Source of the DNA: Thiofilum sp.
Lineage (GTDB): Bacteria > Pseudomonadota > Gammaproteobacteria > Thiotrichales > Thiotrichaceae
Reading direction: 5' to 3'
Assembly: GCF_016711335.1 (NCBI RefSeq)
Contig: NZ_JADJTF010000001.1
Location: 2,790,001-2,854,000 of the forward strand
Length of the DNA stretch: 64,000 nt
The notes beneath the pieces were generated by a model. That model was not told the DNA's origin and did not search any database. It was given only the letters and a program-made list of their open reading frames with translations. Of the stretch, positions 42,974 through 52,118 are shown in pieces (within the stretch, counting starts at the first letter, position 1; each line of letters starts with the position of its first letter). The translations under genes and the position numbers were made by a program.

Positions 42974-43351
42974 CTACTGTTCTTTTTTCGGGGCAAATTC
43001 TACTGTCACATTGACAGCGCCTTCAGCTTTACCGCTGGTAATATATGGAATACCCATTTCTCCACCTAAAGTCACGCCAAATTCTAACGTAACCTTTTCA
43101 ACATTGCCTAAAGGCGAATTTTTTAAGGCTTGAGCCGCAGTATCAGACATGGCTCGAATAATATCGCCTAATTTATCTACTGCTTTGTGAGCTAAATTAG
43201 ATGAGGAGTCACCGCCCTTTCTTTCATAGCCTCCACCACGCGTTACCTCAGAATTTGTAGAGGAGGGAATATCAGCAAAATGAACATGCTCATTAACTTG
43301 TACATAAACCCATTGCCCATTTTCTAATTCCACCGCTTTTAAAGTTGCCAT
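42974..43351 (-). CDS. Trypco1-like (CU044_2847 family) protein
   Basis: 125 residues, no signal peptide. The C-terminal half (about 52-118) matches the trypsin-co-occurring domain 1 pattern: LGDIIRAMSDTAAQALK, KVTLEFGVTLGGEMG, then a strand-rich VNVTVEFAP. The N-terminal third is a short beta-hairpin (VELENGQWVYVQVNE) with a low-complexity Gly/Ser linker. Trypco domains occur with trypsin-, caspase- and CHAT-like proteases and STAND ATPases in proposed bacterial immune systems. Here the gene is divergent from a caspase-STAND-WD40 protein, with only 69 bases between the starts. A role as adaptor or as substrate of the caspase is inference. Confidence 0.75.
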   Translation of the reverse strand: MATLKAVELENGQWVYVQVNEHVHFADIPSSTNSEVTRGGGYERKGGDSSSNLAHKAVDKLGDIIRAMSDTAAQALKNSPLGNVEKVTLEFGVTLGGEMGIPYITSGKAEGAVNVTVEFAPKKEQ

Positions 43352-43420
43352 AGATTTTACCTTTGGTATTGAGTGCTTTTCATACTATCATAAATAAATC
43401 TGCTGTCACGGAGAAACCCC

Positions 43421-46400
43421 ATGCCCCGCCGTATTGCCCTCATTATTGGTGTGAGTCAATATAATAATTCTCGTACTGGACTAGCTAACCTTGTTGCACC
43501 TGTAACCGATGCTCAAACTATTTATGACGTATTATATCAATACGGTGATTTTGATTCGTTACAAACTTTGCCTTTAGGGACGCAGGGTGTTGATAGCTCT
43601 GGATTTGTTTATGCTACCGAACTATTAGAGCGTATCAAAGAGCTCTTTAATCCTTCTACTACTGATGAAGTGGAATTGGCCGTTATCTATTTTTCAGGTC
43701 ATGGGGTATCAGATCGCGGGCAAGTGGTCTATCTCTCTGCTAGTGATGAGCGTTTAGCAGTCGCTTTATCGTGGCTTGCCAATCTTGCTAAGAGCAGCTC
43801 TATTCAAAATATCTGTATTTGGTTGGATTGTTGTTACAGTGGTGAAATTTTAGAGTTTGCTGAGTTAGGGGATAAGGGTTTTTGTGTGGTAGCAGCTTCA
43901 CACGCTCAAGGTGAAGCATTAGCTAAGGGCGGACACAGTTTACTAACGGATTTATTGTGTAGAGCACTCATTCCCACCCCCGAAACAAGACAAGAAATTC
44001 GTGTACTAGATTTTATTCAAACTATTGAGGCAGAACGTAAAAATTTGCCGCAACAAGTGTTATGTCGCTGGGGCAATCAACCTTTTACCTTAACCCAGTG
44101 GCAGGGTGAAGTAGCTATTCGTTCCCCTTACCCACCTGACTATCCTCCCTATAAAGGTTTACTCACTTTCCAAGCTACCGACCAATCCTTCTTTTTTGGA
44201 CGTGATGCTATGGTTCAACAGTTGTTGGATCGGTTGAGTAGTAGTCGTTTTGTACCGTTATTGGGTGCATCAGGTAGTGGTAAGTCTTCGTTGGTATTAG
44301 CGGGTTTATTGCCACAATTAGTTAAAGATGATTGGCAAATTGTGGTTATGCGTCCCGCAGCTCAGCCTTTGCAAAGTTTGCGTGATGTTCTAGTACGTAG
44401 TTTTCCAGATAAAACGATGGGGTCTATAGCTAACAGTGTTGATTTAGAACGAGAACTAGGGCAAGTAGTAGGGGAAGGTAAGCAGTTCCTGTTGGTGATT
44501 GATCAATTTGAGGAGGTGTTTACAGAGTGCCGGAGTGAGATGGATCGCACTGCATTTTTTGCCTGTTTGCTGGAAGCTGTAAAGGGTGACAATGCTCTGC
44601 ATATAGTTTTGACCTTACGTTCCGATTTTTTGGGGCATTGTACTGAGCAGATTTATTCGGGTTTGGGGCAGCGTTTACAACAGGATGCGCTGTTCTTAAT
44701 TGCACTTAGTGCGAGTGAGTTGCGCGAGGTGATTACTCGTCCGTTAGCATTGGTGGGTATGCGTTGTGAGCAGGCATTAGAAGATGAGTTGGTTGATCAA
44801 ATTCTACATGAAAAAGGCAGTTTGCCCTTATTGCAGTATGTGTTGGAAAAGCTTTGGCAAACTGCACGGCAACAAGGCTGCCGCGAATTAACGCTATCTA
44901 TGTACCAGAGTCTAGGTGGACAACAGGGTGGTGGGTTGCGCGGGGTATTGAATGAAAAAGCCGATGCGTTTTATCAGCAACTTGAGCCACAACAACAGCG
45001 CTTAATGGAATGGTTGATGGTGGAGTTGGTGGGAAATGGACAAGAGGACATACGCCGTACTGTAACTTTGCAAGAGCTTCATCAGCGTCAGCCTGACTAT
45101 GTGGAGGCATTAGATCAGTTGTTAGCTCAACTGGTTACGCAGGAGCGTTTGTTGATTCAAGATCAGGATAATCAGGGGTTAGCTACGGTGACAGTAGCGC
45201 ATGAGGCTTTGATTCGAGATTGGCAGCGGTTGCGGGGTTGGTTAGAAACGAATAGGGAGATTAAAAGCTGGCGGTTGCGTTTGGAAGACAGTATTGCCGC
45301 ATGGAAGAATAAGGTTAGTGGTAGTTTGTTGCGGGAAAGACGGTTAGCGGAAGCCCAGCAGATCATTGATAGAAATTCTGATTCTTTACTGATTGGGAAG
45401 CATGAGCGGGCATTTATTGCTGCGAGTCAAGCTGATGCTAAACGGCGCAAACAATGGCAGTTAGGGGCGGTGACTGTATTCATTGGGGTGTTACTGGTAG
45501 GAGTATTGGCGACACTATGGCAAGCGAATAAAGCTGAGGAGAGACGGCAAGAGGCTGAGAAGAAAACATTAGAAGCAAGTTATAATTTAGCAAAAGTTTT
45601 TGAAGAAAAATCTTTATTAACTCTCAATAAGTGGCAAGAAGAAAAAGATCCTATTCTTATACGGCAAGCTTGGCTTTATGCGCTTGAGGCACTAAAGAAT
45701 TTATCACAAAAAGAAAATGCCATATTACATCCAGATTTATCTAGTAGACTAGCTGCTATAAATGAGCAAGATTTACTGATTGAGCTTAAAAAAATATCGA
45801 CTCACCAGATTGATTCTATTCTAACATATAGTCCTGATGGAAAAACAATAGCCGCATCTGCTAATGACACAGTAATGTTATGGGATTCGATATCTGGTAA
45901 CTTTATAAAAACAATAGGAGGTTATCTGCCTGACATAAAAACGTTAGCCTATAATCCAGATGGAAAAACAATAGCCATAGCAAATTCTAATGAAATAAGA
46001 CTTTGGGATTTAAAAAATGATAAAAATATTGGGACTATATATTTAAATGATTTATCAGCTAGTGAAATAATATATAGTCCAGATGGAAAAATAATTACAT
46101 CTTTATTTAATGAAGATAATTATTTTTCTAGTACTGTCAATCTGTGGAGTTCTACTAATGGCAAACTTATAAAAAAACTAAATGTCGATAGGAAAATAGA
46201 GGCATTAGCTTATAACTTAAGTGGTAAAATCATGGCATCCTCTTTCAGTAATAATACAGTAAAAATATGGGATGTGGAAAGTGGTGAGAGTATTAGAACC
46301 CTGAATAATATCTCAGCTAGTATTTTAGTTTATGGTTCTGGGAATAATGCTATCATTTTTGGTTATGGAGGTTTGCAAATTTGGGATTTTGAGAAAGGAG

Positions 46401-48403
46401 TTCTGCTAAAAGATATAAAGGATATAACTGAAGTAACCTCTATAGTTTTTAATAAAAATAGCTTTATTATCGGTTCAAAGGATGGTTCAATATATTTACT
46501 AAGCGAGACTACAAAACTGCACAAGAAAATTATAAACAATCAGCAACCTGTTCATGCGTTAGCATGTAGCCCCGATGGGAAAACAATCATTGCTCAAGAT
46601 AGTAATAAAGTTATTTATGAATGGACTTTATCTTCGGATGGTCTCTATTATCATCAAAACCAATCGCTAAGTAACGGGTTTTTAAGTCATATGCTCGTAT
46701 ACAGTAGTGATGGAAAAAAGATATTTTCGAGTAATGGTTCGACTATTCAAAGTTGGGACGCGGCTACAGGTGATATATTAGACTCAATTCAGTTTTCTAG
46801 TAACCTTATTAACCTACCTATAGGATATAGCTTAGATGGTAAAGTAACCTTACATCAGTTATTTGATGGAACATTACAGTTATTTGATGCGGAAACAAAA
46901 AAAATATTTAGAACTTTGGAAATCCCTCGATCAAGATCAATCTATATTGGTTCTTTTCCACCAGTAGCTTTCAGTCCAGATCGCCGTATGATTGCAATTG
47001 GGAAATTAAGTAGTATATTTTTGTGGGACATAAATAGTGGAAAAATTATAAATGAAATAAATACAAAGCTTTATATTAATTCAATTATGTTTAGTCCGGA
47101 CAACAAGTTTATAGCTTTAAGTTCTTTTGATGAGAAAGGAGTACAGATATGGAACATAGAGTCTAATATAATCGCGGGACCTATCGAAATTAAAAACTAT
47201 ACATCTTTACATGTTAGTAATAATTTTTTTGCTTTCAGCCCAGATAGCTCAACAATTGCTATTGCTACATCAAAAAACATCGAATTGTGGGATTTTAAAA
47301 AAGCCACTCTACTCAAAGTCTTAGATTTTGGTTTAAAGAGTAGCATACGTAATTTAATATACAGTCCGAATGGTAAAAGAGTAACCGCAAGCTTTGCTGG
47401 TGGAGAGGTTAAGTCATGGGATACAACTAATGCAAATCTAGTACAAAATTATTTTGTCGATGAAAGCTTATTTGGTTTAGCATATAGTCCTGACGGCAAA
47501 AACATGGTGGGTGCTTCATTAAAAGGCTTAATATGGTTAAATATAAGTTTAAGCGAAAAGAGTTATGAGGCCAATATAGAAAAATATAAAGATATAGTTC
47601 GAAAAAATGAGCATTATACAGACATCAGCGCAAGCAGTCCTAATAGTATAACTCTTGCTTATGTTAATAAATATATAGACCCGAATGTAATACGTTTAAC
47701 TGACAATAATATGGGTGGAAAGGATAAAATGTCTTTGCGTCATGGCTATAATGGTTATGTCACAGCGGTAGTTTGGAGAGCGGATGGTACAATAATTGCT
47801 TCGGGTTCTGATGACGGTATAATAAAGTTATGGAATGCTCATACAGGAGAGTTGCTAAAAACCTTACAGGGACACACTGAAGCCATACGAGATATACTTT
47901 TCAGTCCTGATGGAAAAGCAATTTTCTCCTCATCATCGGATAAAACAATAAAGGTATGGGATTCTGAAAGAGGTATTGCTTTGTATACCCTACAAGGAAA
48001 AATAATTACTGCTGGTCTGCTAAGTTATAGTCCAGACAATAAGATAATCATAAGTAGCGAAGGTCTTGATTTTAATCGAGTCATAGAAGCGTGGGATATG
48101 ACTAGTCCTTCGTTTCGGCTTATATACGACTTTGATCCTGCCGCAGTATTAGAAGTCTTACGTTTTCTTTGGGAGATGGAGTTAGAAGGACTAGAGTATA
48201 AACATAATCCTCTTCCTTATGCTTTATATCCACAGATGGGATATCATATTAGCTTTAATGAAGAAACCCGCAAACTGCGCCCTTTATTGGATGCCCCTCA
48301 CTCAGATGAAACTAAGCTAGGGCAGGTAGTGCGGTTTTTAGAGGCACAATGTGCTTATAAAAGGCAGGAAGACAAACAGGCTTGTGAAGCCAAGCGTCCT
48401 TAA
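43421..48403 (+). CDS. Caspase / nSTAND ATPase / WD40 conflict-system protein
   Basis: 1660 residues. Caspase-like C14 protease domain at about 1-225: RRIALIIGVSQY, YFSGHGV (His94), WLDCCYSGE (Cys138). STAND ATPase (nSTAND1-like) at about 245-560: YKGLLTFQATDQSFFFGRD, Walker A GASGSGKSS (about 282-290), Walker B LLVIDQFEEVF (about 357-367), then winged-helix-like repeats. One membrane helix at about 681-700. WD40-like repeats (about 18, many degenerate; SPDGK and IWD patterns) at about 790-1560. A C-terminal tail has FDPAAVLEVLRFLW. The architecture reads as sensor (WD40), switch (STAND) and executioner (caspase) tethered to the membrane. GGAG eight bases upstream supports the start. The WD40 part is A/T-rich compared with the front half. 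Confidence 0.92.
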   Translation: MPRRIALIIGVSQYNNSRTGLANLVAPVTDAQTIYDVLYQYGDFDSLQTLPLGTQGVDSSGFVYATELLERIKELFNPSTTDEVELAVIYFSGHGVSDRGQVVYLSASDERLAVALSWLANLAKSSSIQNICIWLDCCYSGEILEFAELGDKGFCVVAASHAQGEALAKGGHSLLTDLLCRALIPTPETRQEIRVLDFIQTIEAERKNLPQQVLCRWGNQPFTLTQWQGEVAIRSPYPPDYPPYKGLLTFQATDQSFFFGRDAMVQQLLDRLSSSRFVPLLGASGSGKSSLVLAGLLPQLVKDDWQIVVMRPAAQPLQSLRDVLVRSFPDKTMGSIANSVDLERELGQVVGEGKQFLLVIDQFEEVFTECRSEMDRTAFFACLLEAVKGDNALHIVLTLRSDFLGHCTEQIYSGLGQRLQQDALFLIALSASELREVITRPLALVGMRCEQALEDELVDQILHEKGSLPLLQYVLEKLWQTARQQGCRELTLSMYQSLGGQQGGGLRGVLNEKADAFYQQLEPQQQRLMEWLMVELVGNGQEDIRRTVTLQELHQRQPDYVEALDQLLAQLVTQERLLIQDQDNQGLATVTVAHEALIRDWQRLRGWLETNREIKSWRLRLEDSIAAWKNKVSGSLLRERRLAEAQQIIDRNSDSLLIGKHERAFIAASQADAKRRKQWQLGAVTVFIGVLLVGVLATLWQANKAEERRQEAEKKTLEASYNLAKVFEEKSLLTLNKWQEEKDPILIRQAWLYALEALKNLSQKENAILHPDLSSRLAAINEQDLLIELKKISTHQIDSILTYSPDGKTIAASANDTVMLWDSISGNFIKTIGGYLPDIKTLAYNPDGKTIAIANSNEIRLWDLKNDKNIGTIYLNDLSASEIIYSPDGKIITSLFNEDNYFSSTVNLWSSTNGKLIKKLNVDRKIEALAYNLSGKIMASSFSNNTVKIWDVESGESIRTLNNISASILVYGSGNNAIIFGYGGLQIWDFEKGVLLKDIKDITEVTSIVFNKNSFIIGSKDGSIYLLSETTKLHKKIINNQQPVHALACSPDGKTIIAQDSNKVIYEWTLSSDGLYYHQNQSLSNGFLSHMLVYSSDGKKIFSSNGSTIQSWDAATGDILDSIQFSSNLINLPIGYSLDGKVTLHQLFDGTLQLFDAETKKIFRTLEIPRSRSIYIGSFPPVAFSPDRRMIAIGKLSSIFLWDINSGKIINEINTKLYINSIMFSPDNKFIALSSFDEKGVQIWNIESNIIAGPIEIKNYTSLHVSNNFFAFSPDSSTIAIATSKNIELWDFKKATLLKVLDFGLKSSIRNLIYSPNGKRVTASFAGGEVKSWDTTNANLVQNYFVDESLFGLAYSPDGKNMVGASLKGLIWLNISLSEKSYEANIEKYKDIVRKNEHYTDISASSPNSITLAYVNKYIDPNVIRLTDNNMGGKDKMSLRHGYNGYVTAVVWRADGTIIASGSDDGIIKLWNAHTGELLKTLQGHTEAIRDILFSPDGKAIFSSSSDKTIKVWDSERGIALYTLQGKIITAGLLSYSPDNKIIISSEGLDFNRVIEAWDMTSPSFRLIYDFDPAAVLEVLRFLWEMELEGLEYKHNPLPYALYPQMGYHISFNEETRKLRPLLDAPHSDETKLGQVVRFLEAQCAYKRQEDKQACEAKRP

Positions 48404-48572
48404 TAAACAATAGAGTTATCCGTGCTTTAGCTCGTTTCCTAGTAAGTTTAGATGACAATACCAGTTTTTCGAGTAAATTTAAGCATCGTATTCCATCTCA
48501 GTACTCTGCTAGCTACCCAGTCTTGTGAGGTATAAATGCAGTTAAGCTCCAAGAATAAACAACCTACTTTTA

Positions 48573-48598
48573 GCAGGATGCTTCTCATCACATCCTGC
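48573..48598. terminator. Stem-loop between the convergent caspase and ridA genes
   Basis: GCAGGATG (48573-48580) pairs perfectly with CATCCTGC (48591-48598) around a ten-base loop. It lies between convergent genes. No strong T-run follows on either strand, so it is a bidirectional terminator candidate only. Confidence 0.5.
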
Positions 48599-48614
48599 CA
48601 AAACAATTTCGGCC

Positions 48615-48965
48615 TTACAATGCAGCAGACACCACAATCTCTACCGTAAACTCATCACCCGCCAATGCACTCACACCCACAGTCGCACGCGTAGGAGGAT
48701 TCGTAGGATCAACCCATGCTTCCCATGCCTTATTCATCAGACCAAAATCATTCATATTCGTCATATAAATCGTAGCCGTGAGTAGCTTAGACTTGTTCGT
48801 ACCTGCTTCAGCCAATAAAGCATCGATTTGACTAAGAATATTACGAGTTTGCTCATCAGCAGGGCCGCCTTTCGCAGTTTCATCCACTTGACCTGCTAAA
48901 TGAACGACTTGATTGTGAATCACGATTTGGCTCATACGAGCGCCACTGTGTAAACGTTTGATCAT
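48615..48965 (-). CDS. RidA-family enamine/imine deaminase
   Basis: 116 residues of the RidA/YjgF fold: VHLAGQVDE, NILSQIDALLAEAGTNKSKL, YMTNMNDFGLMNKAWEAWVD, and PTRATVGVSAL with FTVEIVV, which carry the substrate-binding Arg and the structural Glu. RidA proteins hydrolyse reactive imines and enamines formed by PLP enzymes and amino-acid dehydrogenases. Here it is the last gene of the minus-strand series, next to a racemase and a DadA-type dehydrogenase, so iminoarginine or iminoornithine are likely clients. AGGA upstream supports the start at 48965. Confidence 0.88.
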   Translation of the reverse strand: MIKRLHSGARMSQIVIHNQVVHLAGQVDETAKGGPADEQTRNILSQIDALLAEAGTNKSKLLTATIYMTNMNDFGLMNKAWEAWVDPTNPPTRATVGVSALAGDEFTVEIVVSAAL

Positions 48966-48997
48966 AGTTATATTTTTTCCTAAGTTATCAGAAACAA

Positions 48998-50857
48998 TTA
49001 AATAATCTGTTGCCCTAAAGCAGATAAGATAAAATGTAAAACAGTACGTACCCGCTGTGGGCTATCATCCGCTTTTAGATGGCTCACACTAATACCGAGT
49101 AAAGAGGCTGATTGCGCAATGCTTTCCATCGCCTGATGGGTTTCACGAAAAGTAATACCGCCTTCACCCTCACCTCGATCACCACGAATATCGGTGGCAG
49201 TAGGGCTATAATGTAGCCATACCCCTTGAGTACCACTGCTGGCAATACGAATCGCACGATTGATCACCTCATGCATACCCAATACATCAATATCAGACAT
49301 AGTAAACACCTTAATACCCGATTGATTCAGCGCTGCGGCTTCATCGGGGGTGGTATTACGGAGTCCAATAATGACTATATTTTCGGGGCTTAATTGCGGA
49401 GTAAGCCTAACTTCTGCCTGTTCACTTTGCATGGCATGGTAGAGCATGCTATGCGGACTCACTGCATGAAGCGGTTCATAAGCGGCTTCTGCTGCAATCC
49501 AAATGAGTCCCATACTATCGATATGTTGAGTGACCGCTTGCAGAGCCGCAAGGGTGTGTAAAGTATCGGGACTCACGACTAAAGGAAACGCATTGACCTT
49601 TAAAGCCTTGCTCACCGCTTGATTGGCTTGTTCAGAGCTGGCGCAGTGAAAAGTCTGGGGTGGTGTATCAAAGTGCAAAGCCGCTAGCTTAGCACTGATG
49701 TCTATTGCACTTAGTGCATTGACTAGCTCAGGCTCAATAAGCTGTGCCAAGAGACGTTCTTGCGCGGCTTGTGCTTTACCTTGAACAGAGATGGGGGTTT
49801 TACGCACATATTCTGAGGTCATAGCGGCAAGGAGAGCAGGGTAGCTCATATGGAACGACACCGTTTCACCCACTTGCAAGGGAGGATTGACCGCTTCAAG
49901 ATCTAGAATCAGATGATCACTCGAAGCCCCAATGAGTTCAACATGCGGATCAATAGGCATTAAATGCTCGGGTGAAACATCTTCACGCCCAATATTCAAA
50001 ATCCCCCGCAAGCGCTCCCCGCGATCGACAAATACCGGAGTATTGCCAAAGGCATCCACCGCTGTCTCACCAATCGGCAAAGAGGGCTTACGTTTGACTT
50101 CTAATAATTCACCTTGCAGCACAAACGCATTGCGATTCAATGGCTCCCAAGGTTCATCATAAAAGGTATCGCGCCCGCCTTGTAAAATAGCCTCTCCCAC
50201 GCGTAAATGATTAATGCCAGCAGGTAAACCTTCCTCTAAGAGCAAAGGTAAAGAACCAGAGTTACCGCCAGATACATAGCGTAGTTTAATGCCAAAGCGC
50301 TGTTCGACTTGTTGGGCATAGTCAGAGAGTTTGCCTAAATTAGTACGTGTGGGTTTAACCGCCGAGAGGCAGAGCAGATTAGTACCCAATCCGGCAATCC
50401 GCACCCCACTCAATTTGAGTACTAGCTCAACCGTAGTATTGAGATCATCCGGCCAAATGCCTTCGCGCAAATCACCTAAATCCACCATGAGAATCACATC
50501 ATGTACTTTACCGCGCCGCAAAGCTGCCTCAGATAAGGCTTGAATAATAGGTAATTCAGAATTCAGGCTAATATCCACATAACGCACGACCTCATCGGCT
50601 AAGGCTAAAGGAGGGCTACGCAGCAATAACATCGGGCAATTAATACCCGCAGCACGGAGGCGGCGAATATTCTCAAAGCGTGATTCACCAATCCCCTTTA
50701 CCCCGCCGCGTAACATAGCACGCGCCACCTGAGGCATACCGCAAGTGCCTTTGGTCACACCAAATACTTCAATACCTTGTGCAGCACAGGTTTGAGTCAC
50801 AGCACGCGCATTGGCTTCAATAATATCCAGATCAACAATGACTTGTGGGCCTAACAT
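48998..50857 (-). CDS. Ornithine/alanine-racemase-family PLP enzyme fused to a metal-less arginase-like domain
   Basis: 619 residues. N-terminal part (about 1-355) matches ornithine racemase: FGVTKGTCGM with PLP Lys36, LMVDLGDLREGIW, YVSGGNSGSLPLL, LRVGEAILQGGRDT, PSLPIGETAVDAFGN and LIGASSDHLI. C-terminal part (about 420-619) aligns in order with arginase: FPLVV-SPDT (429-432) for FPLVLGGDH, LIWIAAEAAYEP (455-459) for DAHGD, ENIVIIGLRN, IKVFTMSDIDVLGM, and WLHYSPTATDI (550-556) for the D-x-D-G-L-D-P loop. Every manganese ligand is lost, so it cannot hydrolyse guanidino groups and probably binds arginine or ornithine as a sensor or channel. AAGGAT precedes the start; it lies four bases from dadA. 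Confidence 0.88.
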   Translation of the reverse strand: MLGPQVIVDLDIIEANARAVTQTCAAQGIEVFGVTKGTCGMPQVARAMLRGGVKGIGESRFENIRRLRAAGINCPMLLLRSPPLALADEVVRYVDISLNSELPIIQALSEAALRRGKVHDVILMVDLGDLREGIWPDDLNTTVELVLKLSGVRIAGLGTNLLCLSAVKPTRTNLGKLSDYAQQVEQRFGIKLRYVSGGNSGSLPLLLEEGLPAGINHLRVGEAILQGGRDTFYDEPWEPLNRNAFVLQGELLEVKRKPSLPIGETAVDAFGNTPVFVDRGERLRGILNIGREDVSPEHLMPIDPHVELIGASSDHLILDLEAVNPPLQVGETVSFHMSYPALLAAMTSEYVRKTPISVQGKAQAAQERLLAQLIEPELVNALSAIDISAKLAALHFDTPPQTFHCASSEQANQAVSKALKVNAFPLVVSPDTLHTLAALQAVTQHIDSMGLIWIAAEAAYEPLHAVSPHSMLYHAMQSEQAEVRLTPQLSPENIVIIGLRNTTPDEAAALNQSGIKVFTMSDIDVLGMHEVINRAIRIASSGTQGVWLHYSPTATDIRGDRGEGEGGITFRETHQAMESIAQSASLLGISVSHLKADDSPQRVRTVLHFILSALGQQII

Positions 50858-50861
50858 AATC

Positions 50862-52115
50862 TTATCCTTGGAAAATTAAGCCACTGGTATCAATGTCAGG
50901 CTTGCGTTGCAGCAATAGATCAGTGACTACTTTGCCGCTACCACAACTCATAGTCCAACCCACATGTCCATGCCCAGTATTGAGTAATAAATTACTAAAG
51001 CGTCGTGTACGCCCTAAGACAGGAACAGAGCTAGGCATCATCGGGCGCAATCCTGCCCAATACTCAGCCTTGTCATAATCAGCACCCTGCGGGAATAGCT
51101 CTTTAATCGTGGCGAGTAAGGCACGGAAATCAGCGGGTTTATAGCTACGATCATAACCTGCAAATTCAGCGGTGCAGGCGACACGCAATCTGTCCCCTAA
51201 ACGTGAATAGGCAATCAAACGATCATCATCTACCCCACCAATAGTCGGAGCTTGTTCGGGGTCAAGAATGGGGGCGGTAATGGAATAACCTTTCACTGGA
51301 TAAAGCGGCAATTTAACGCCTATTTTTTCCAGTAATAAGGGGCTATCACAGCCTGCTGTCATAATAAACGCATCAGCAATAAAGCGTCCGTGATCGGTAA
51401 TCACGGCGGTTACTTTATCGTTTTGAGTTTCAAAATTTTGAATAGTGGTCTGCCAATTAAATTGCACCTTTTGATGTTTAGTAGACCAAGCCGCTAATTC
51501 ACGACTAAAGCGACAGGAGTCGCCAGTTTGATCAATGGTACATAAAATGCCGCCTGCAATTTTATCAGCTGAACCTTTAAAGCCCGGATCTAAGGCTACA
51601 ATCTGCTGGCGATCTAATACCTCAATCGGTAGGCCTTGATCTGCCATAAACTGCATATGCTCCACACCATGCGCTAGCGTTTGCTCAGAGCGATAGAAGT
51701 ACAGCACACCTTGCTGGGTACGGTTGAAATCGATATGAGTATGCTCTGCGATCTGCTGCATTTGTTCACGCGCATAGACGGCAAGACGCAATTTTTTAAG
51801 CGTATTGTTTTGCGATTTTTGCTTAGTGCACTCAGTTAGAAAACGCAAAGTCCAAGCAAAAAAGCGTGGATCCCAGCGCAGTTTCACTTTTATCCCTAGA
51901 TCGGGATTAAACAGTGAATTGATAAAAGTTTTCAATGCCGCCGGTGAAGCCCAAGCGAATGAATCACCTGGTGTGATTAATCCCGCATTGCCATAACTGG
52001 TTTCTGAAGCGGCCGCCGCTTGGCGATCAATTACTACGACTTCACAACCCGCTTGTGCCAAATGATAAGCGGTGGCAACGCCTACCACACCTGCCCCTAG
52101 AACGATGACTTTCAT
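50862..52115 (-). CDS. dadA: D-amino-acid dehydrogenase (DadA family)
   Basis: 417 residues. FAD/NAD(P)-binding DAO fold: VIVLGAGVVGVATAYHLAQAG, YGNAGLITPGDSFAWASP, GGILCTIDQTGDSCRFSREL, AFIMTAGCDSPLLLEKIG, and C-terminal YKPADFRAL and LNTGHGHVGWTMSCGSGKV. DadA oxidises D-amino acids to 2-oxo acids and feeds electrons to the quinone pool through the inner-membrane face. In this cluster it would oxidise the D-arginine made by the racemase to 2-ketoarginine, which the next enzymes take on. GAGG precedes the start. Specificity for D-Arg is inference from context. Confidence 0.88.
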   Translation of the reverse strand: MKVIVLGAGVVGVATAYHLAQAGCEVVVIDRQAAAASETSYGNAGLITPGDSFAWASPAALKTFINSLFNPDLGIKVKLRWDPRFFAWTLRFLTECTKQKSQNNTLKKLRLAVYAREQMQQIAEHTHIDFNRTQQGVLYFYRSEQTLAHGVEHMQFMADQGLPIEVLDRQQIVALDPGFKGSADKIAGGILCTIDQTGDSCRFSRELAAWSTKHQKVQFNWQTTIQNFETQNDKVTAVITDHGRFIADAFIMTAGCDSPLLLEKIGVKLPLYPVKGYSITAPILDPEQAPTIGGVDDDRLIAYSRLGDRLRVACTAEFAGYDRSYKPADFRALLATIKELFPQGADYDKAEYWAGLRPMMPSSVPVLGRTRRFSNLLLNTGHGHVGWTMSCGSGKVVTDLLLQRKPDIDTSGLIFQG

Positions 52116-52118
52116 AAC

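Noticed and set aside
42974..43351. Gasdermin or pore-forming partner of the caspase
   Set aside because: The protein matches the Trypco1 pattern and has no hydrophobic pore-forming segment.
48998..50857. Functional bifunctional racemase-arginase
   Set aside because: All arginase metal ligand motifs are altered, so catalytic arginase activity is not credible.
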